Source: Actinomadura sp. 6K520
GTDB lineage: Bacteria; Actinomycetota; Actinomycetes; Streptosporangiales; Streptosporangiaceae
Assembly (NCBI RefSeq): GCF_004349245.1
Contig: NZ_SMLC01000026.1
Span: 1 to 61,794 of the forward strand
DNA length: 61,794 bases
Direction: 5' to 3'
Shown here in pieces: positions 59,459-61,794 of the stretch; the stretch's first letter is position 1, and each line of letters starts with the position of its first letter. The notes under the pieces were generated by a model. That model was not told the origin of the DNA. It saw nothing but the letters and a program-made list of their open reading frames with translations, and ran no database searches. The translations under genes were made by a program, and so were the position numbers.

Positions 59459-60373
59459 ATGCGCGGGTGGACGGCAGGCGACATCCCCGAGCTGCGGGGC
59501 CGGCGGGCAATCGTCACCGGAGCCAACAGCGGCCTCGGCTACCACACGGCGCTGCAGCTGGCCCGGCACGGCGCGTCCGTCGTGCTAGCCTGCCGCAGCG
59601 CCGAACGCGGCCAGGCGGCCTTCGACCGGATCAGGACCGCCGCGCCGGAGGCCGACCTCGTCCTCGCCTCCCTCGACCTCGCCGACCTGGCGTCGGTCCG
59701 CGCGTTCGCGGCCCGGTACGGCGACGCGCCCCTCGACCTGCTGGTCAACAACGCCGGGGTGATGGCCATCCCGCACCGCACGACCGCCGACGGCTTCGAG
59801 ATGCAGTTCGGCACCAACCACCTCGGGCACTTCGCCCTCACCGGGCTCCTGCTGCCCGCGCTGCGCTCCGCCCCGTCGCCCCGCGTGGTCACGGTCACCT
59901 CGGGGTTCGCGTGGTCCGGGCGGCTGAACTTCGACGACCTGCAGAGCGAGCGCCGCTACCGCAAGTGGTCCGCCTACGCCCAGTCCAAACTCGCCAACCT
60001 GGTCTTCGCGCGGGAGCTGGACCGCCGCGTCTCCGAGGTGACCAGCGTCGCCGCGCACCCGGGCTACGCCGCCACCAACCTCCAGCAGACCGGCCCCCGG
60101 ATGCAGGGCAGCACGCTCATGGAGAAGGCCGTCGGCATCGGCAACGCCGTGGTGGCCCAGTCCGCCGCCGGGGGCGCCCTGCCGTCCCTCTACGCCGCCA
60201 CGGCCCCGGACGTCCACGGAGGCGCCTGCTACGGCCCCCGCATCCTCCAGTACCGCGGTGCCCCCACCGAGGTGGTCACGCCCCCGCAGGCGAACCGCCC
60301 CGGGCAGGCCGAGCGGCTCTGGGACGTCTCCGAAACCCTCACCGGCGTCGCCTACGCGGCCGCCGCGCCCTAG
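59459..60373 (+). CDS. Short-chain dehydrogenase/reductase (retinol dehydrogenase-like)
   Basis: A 304-aa SDR. The NAD(P) motif is 'RRAIVTGANSGLGYHTALQL', followed by 'LDLADLASVRAF', 'LDLLVNNAGVMAIPHRT' and the catalytic 'SAYAQSKLANLVFARELDRR' (Tyr and Lys), with Ser in 'VVTVTSGFAWSG'. The length and 'FGTNHLGHFALTGLLLPAL' resemble the retinol dehydrogenase/protochlorophyllide-reductase-like SDRs. Oxidoreduction of an alcohol or ketone is inferred. The ATG at 59459 has GGAGG 6 nt upstream. It converges on a TetR gene with which it shares a CTAG stop overlap. Confidence 0.92.
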   Translation: MRGWTAGDIPELRGRRAIVTGANSGLGYHTALQLARHGASVVLACRSAERGQAAFDRIRTAAPEADLVLASLDLADLASVRAFAARYGDAPLDLLVNNAGVMAIPHRTTADGFEMQFGTNHLGHFALTGLLLPALRSAPSPRVVTVTSGFAWSGRLNFDDLQSERRYRKWSAYAQSKLANLVFARELDRRVSEVTSVAAHPGYAATNLQQTGPRMQGSTLMEKAVGIGNAVVAQSAAGGALPSLYAATAPDVHGGACYGPRILQYRGAPTEVVTPPQANRPGQAERLWDVSETLTGVAYAAAAP

Positions 60374-60954
60374 GGCTCCTGGCGAAGCCCCCGCGTCGCC
60401 TGGGCCAGCGTCGCCGCGATGATGGTCTCGGCGTCGCCCGGCGCCCGCTGCGCGAGGCGCGCCGCCACGTCGACCATGCCCTGGACCAGCTCGGCGCGCA
60501 GCGCGGGCTCGGCGACGCCGGCCTCCTCCAGCGCGTCGACGAGCGGCCGCAGCAGCTGCGCGTGCCCGGTGCGGATGCGTTCGAGGGCCGGTTCCGCCAG
60601 CGCGTGCTCGGCCAGGGCGACCGCGGCGGCGTGCCGCCCGTCGGTCATCACCCCGAGCTGCACGCGGATGTAGGCCCCGACCTTGCCCTCCAGGTCGCCG
60701 GGGCCGCGCAGCGCCTCCTCGACGAGGGACGCCCAGCGCGGCAGCTCGGCCTCGACGATCGCCGCGACGAGATCGTCCTTGGACCGGAAGTACTCGTACA
60801 GGCTCGGCCGCGACAGCCCGACGCGCCGCGCCAGCTCCGCCAGCGACAGCGCCTCGATGCCCTCCTCGGCCACGAGCGCCCGCGCGGCGTCGAGCAGCGT
60901 CCGCAACTGCCGCGCCCGGTGCTCCGCGACGGTCGCCTCACTGATCTTCGGCAC
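60370..60954 (-). CDS. TetR-family transcriptional regulator
   Basis: A 194-aa regulator. The helix-turn-helix is 'LSLAELARRVGLSRPSLYEY' followed by 'FRSKDDLVAAIVEAE', typical of TetR. The C-terminal half is helical and ends '...ATLAQATRGLRQEP'. It starts at GTG 60954 with a TAGGAT box 6 nt upstream. It is convergent with the SDR gene and may regulate it, but no palindrome common to both promoters was found. Confidence 0.92.
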   Translation of the reverse strand: MPKISEATVAEHRARQLRTLLDAARALVAEEGIEALSLAELARRVGLSRPSLYEYFRSKDDLVAAIVEAELPRWASLVEEALRGPGDLEGKVGAYIRVQLGVMTDGRHAAAVALAEHALAEPALERIRTGHAQLLRPLVDALEEAGVAEPALRAELVQGMVDVAARLAQRAPGDAETIIAATLAQATRGLRQEP

Positions 60955-60960
60955 GCCGCC

Positions 60961-60966
60961 ATCCTA
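60961..60966 (-). promoter_or_regulatory. Putative -10 box (TAGGAT)
   Basis: On the minus strand TAGGAT ends 6 nt before the GTG at 60954. Confidence 0.5.
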
Positions 60967-61012
60967 CGTTTCGGGGCTTCCCGCAGGGTGCGCCACCGGA
61001 CCCGCGGCGCCG

Positions 61013-61555
61013 TCAGGGGCCGCGGGAGATGTCCCAGTCGAGGGTGGCCGGGACCGCGCCCTCCAGGGTGAGGAGCCAGCGCTTCACCTCGACGCCGGAG
61101 CCGCCGCTGTAGCCGCCGAGGCCGTTCGAGGCGACCACGCGGTGGCAGGGGACGATCAGCGGGACCGGGTTGGCGCCCATCACCTGCCCGATGACCTGCG
61201 CGTGGACGCCCGTGCCGCTGCGGTCGCCGAGCTCGCCGTAGGTGACGACCTCTCCGTACCGGACGGTCTCGTACAGCGTCGCCAGGACCCGCCGCTGGAC
61301 GTCGGAGGTGAGGCGCCAGTCGATCGGGAACTCGAAGTCCTTCAGATCACCCGCGAAGTAGTCGCGGAGGCCGGACAGGACCGGCGCCAGGCGCCCCGGA
61401 GCCTCCACGACGGGCAGGCCCGCGGCCTTCGCGGTGCGGGCGCGGGCGGCGGGCGTGTCGCGGAAGTGCAGTGACACGACCCCCGCCTCGGTCTCGGCGA
61501 CGAGCAGGCGGCCGAGCACGGTCTCGACCGTGCCGAACGCGAGTGTCTCGGTCAT
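61013..61555 (-). CDS. ogt: Methylated-DNA--protein-cysteine methyltransferase
   Basis: A 180-aa Ogt/AGT-type repair protein. The active-site Cys is in 'VPLIVPCHRVVASNGLGGYS', and the DNA-binding wing region is 'VVTYGELGDRSGTGVHAQVI', then 'GQVMGANP'. It transfers the methyl group of O6-methylguanine to its own cysteine. There is no N-terminal Ada domain. The ATG at 61555 has GGAAGGAG 5 nt upstream. The neighbours do not suggest an alkylation operon. Confidence 0.95.
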   Translation of the reverse strand: MTETLAFGTVETVLGRLLVAETEAGVVSLHFRDTPAARARTAKAAGLPVVEAPGRLAPVLSGLRDYFAGDLKDFEFPIDWRLTSDVQRRVLATLYETVRYGEVVTYGELGDRSGTGVHAQVIGQVMGANPVPLIVPCHRVVASNGLGGYSGGSGVEVKRWLLTLEGAVPATLDWDISRGP

Positions 61556-61610
61556 GCGCGCTCCTTCCGGTGTCTCCAGCGTCCCATGGGGTGAACACCA
61601 CGGGCCGTCC

Positions 61611-61794
61611 TCACGTTGCAAGGGTCCGGTGGAGGCGGGCGGCCTCCTTGACCAGGCGGCTCGAACCGCTCCGTGCCGCCACGTCCGCGACGGCGGGGAT
61701 CGTGCCTTTCGCGCCGATGGCCTCGGCCACCCGGGTCGCCAGGGCGAGCAGGGCGGGGGCGCCGGCGGGAGCGGCTCGGCCGGTTCCGGGAAGG
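61611..61794 (-). CDS. C-terminal fragment of an unrecognised protein, truncated by the window edge
   Basis: Read leftward from the right edge, an open frame of about 60 codons ends in TGA at 61611. It includes 'PALLALATRVAEAIGAKGTI' and 'VADVAARSGSSRLVKEAARL' before 'HRTLAT'. It is helical and Ala-rich and is probably the end of a longer gene that starts beyond the window. No family is recognised. It is read in the same direction as ogt and ends 56 bp upstream of the ogt start. Confidence 0.55.
   Translation of the reverse strand, partial: LPGTGRAAPAGAPALLALATRVAEAIGAKGTIPAVADVAARSGSSRLVKEAARLHRTLAT

Overview
The window is very G+C-rich DNA (roughly 70% or more by eye) with dense, mostly non-repetitive gene content. 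It uses GTG and occasional TTG starts and carries a WhiB regulator, an IdeR-type iron box, and a sensor kinase / roadblock / DUF742 / GTPase 'conservon'. It is chromosomal DNA of a filamentous actinomycete. The nitrate/nitrite-sensing conservon kinase, the DUF1707 protein and the protein styles suggest the Streptosporangiales (Actinomadura / Thermomonosporaceae-like); that placement is inference. I see no tRNA, rRNA, CRISPR array, insertion sequence or phage region.

Layout. 1-7.6 kb: a PhoD-type phosphatase (truncated by the window edge), an ATP-dependent DNA ligase (LigC type), two convergent RibD-C-type reductases, a small membrane protein, GlgX and a GNAT acetyltransferase. 7.6-14.5 kb: a DUF4262 protein, a secreted hydrolase plus secreted beta-propeller pair, a decayed SnoaL-like gene next to a TetR-type palindrome, a DUF3068 envelope protein with a coupled small ORF, an unrecognised 262-aa protein in a locally A+T-richer patch, and a membrane-anchored methyltransferase. 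14.8-17 kb: a compact divergent module of a PLP-dependent dehydratase, a peptide-deformylase-like protein and a GntR regulator, with one palindrome that holds both -10 boxes. 17-20.8 kb: an SMI1/KNR4 protein, an AidB-type acyl-CoA dehydrogenase and a DUF1707/LiaF-like protein. 20.8-24.4 kb: an assimilatory sulfate reduction operon read leftward (25-aa leader peptide, cysI, small zinc ribbon, cysH, sirohydrochlorin chelatase). 24.4-29.7 kb: a Cys-rich small protein, a YihY/BrkB membrane protein, a phosphotriesterase-fold protein that has lost metal ligands, a phosphoribosyltransferase, WhiB, and an iron-box-controlled sucrase/ferredoxin-like protein.

29.7-34.6 kb: a TetR-glpD-like operon diverging from an alkyl-DHAP-synthase-like oxidase and a diacylglycerol-kinase-like enzyme; together they look like an ether-lipid or glycerolipid module. 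35-39.2 kb: a metallophosphoesterase, a DUF4234 membrane protein and a PolA-family exonuclease/polymerase. 39.2-44 kb: a leftward ABC uptake operon (lipoprotein, two permeases, ATPase) followed by an FAD monooxygenase. 44.3-49.3 kb: the conservon (cvnA-D, no P450 attached). 49.4-56.5 kb: SGNH hydrolase, STAS anti-anti-sigma factor, a 1207-aa protein with three AAA modules, and an ABC exporter. 56.6-61.8 kb: an LCP-family cell wall enzyme, a 98-aa protein, two tandem ~51-aa membrane paralogues, glutathione peroxidase, an SDR convergent with a TetR regulator, Ogt, and a gene fragment at the right edge.

Two architectural themes recur. Many genes have a TANNNT hexamer 6-8 nt before the start codon with no good Shine-Dalgarno sequence, which suggests leaderless mRNAs. 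Three convergent gene pairs end in the same CTAG, with the two TAG stops sharing four bases.
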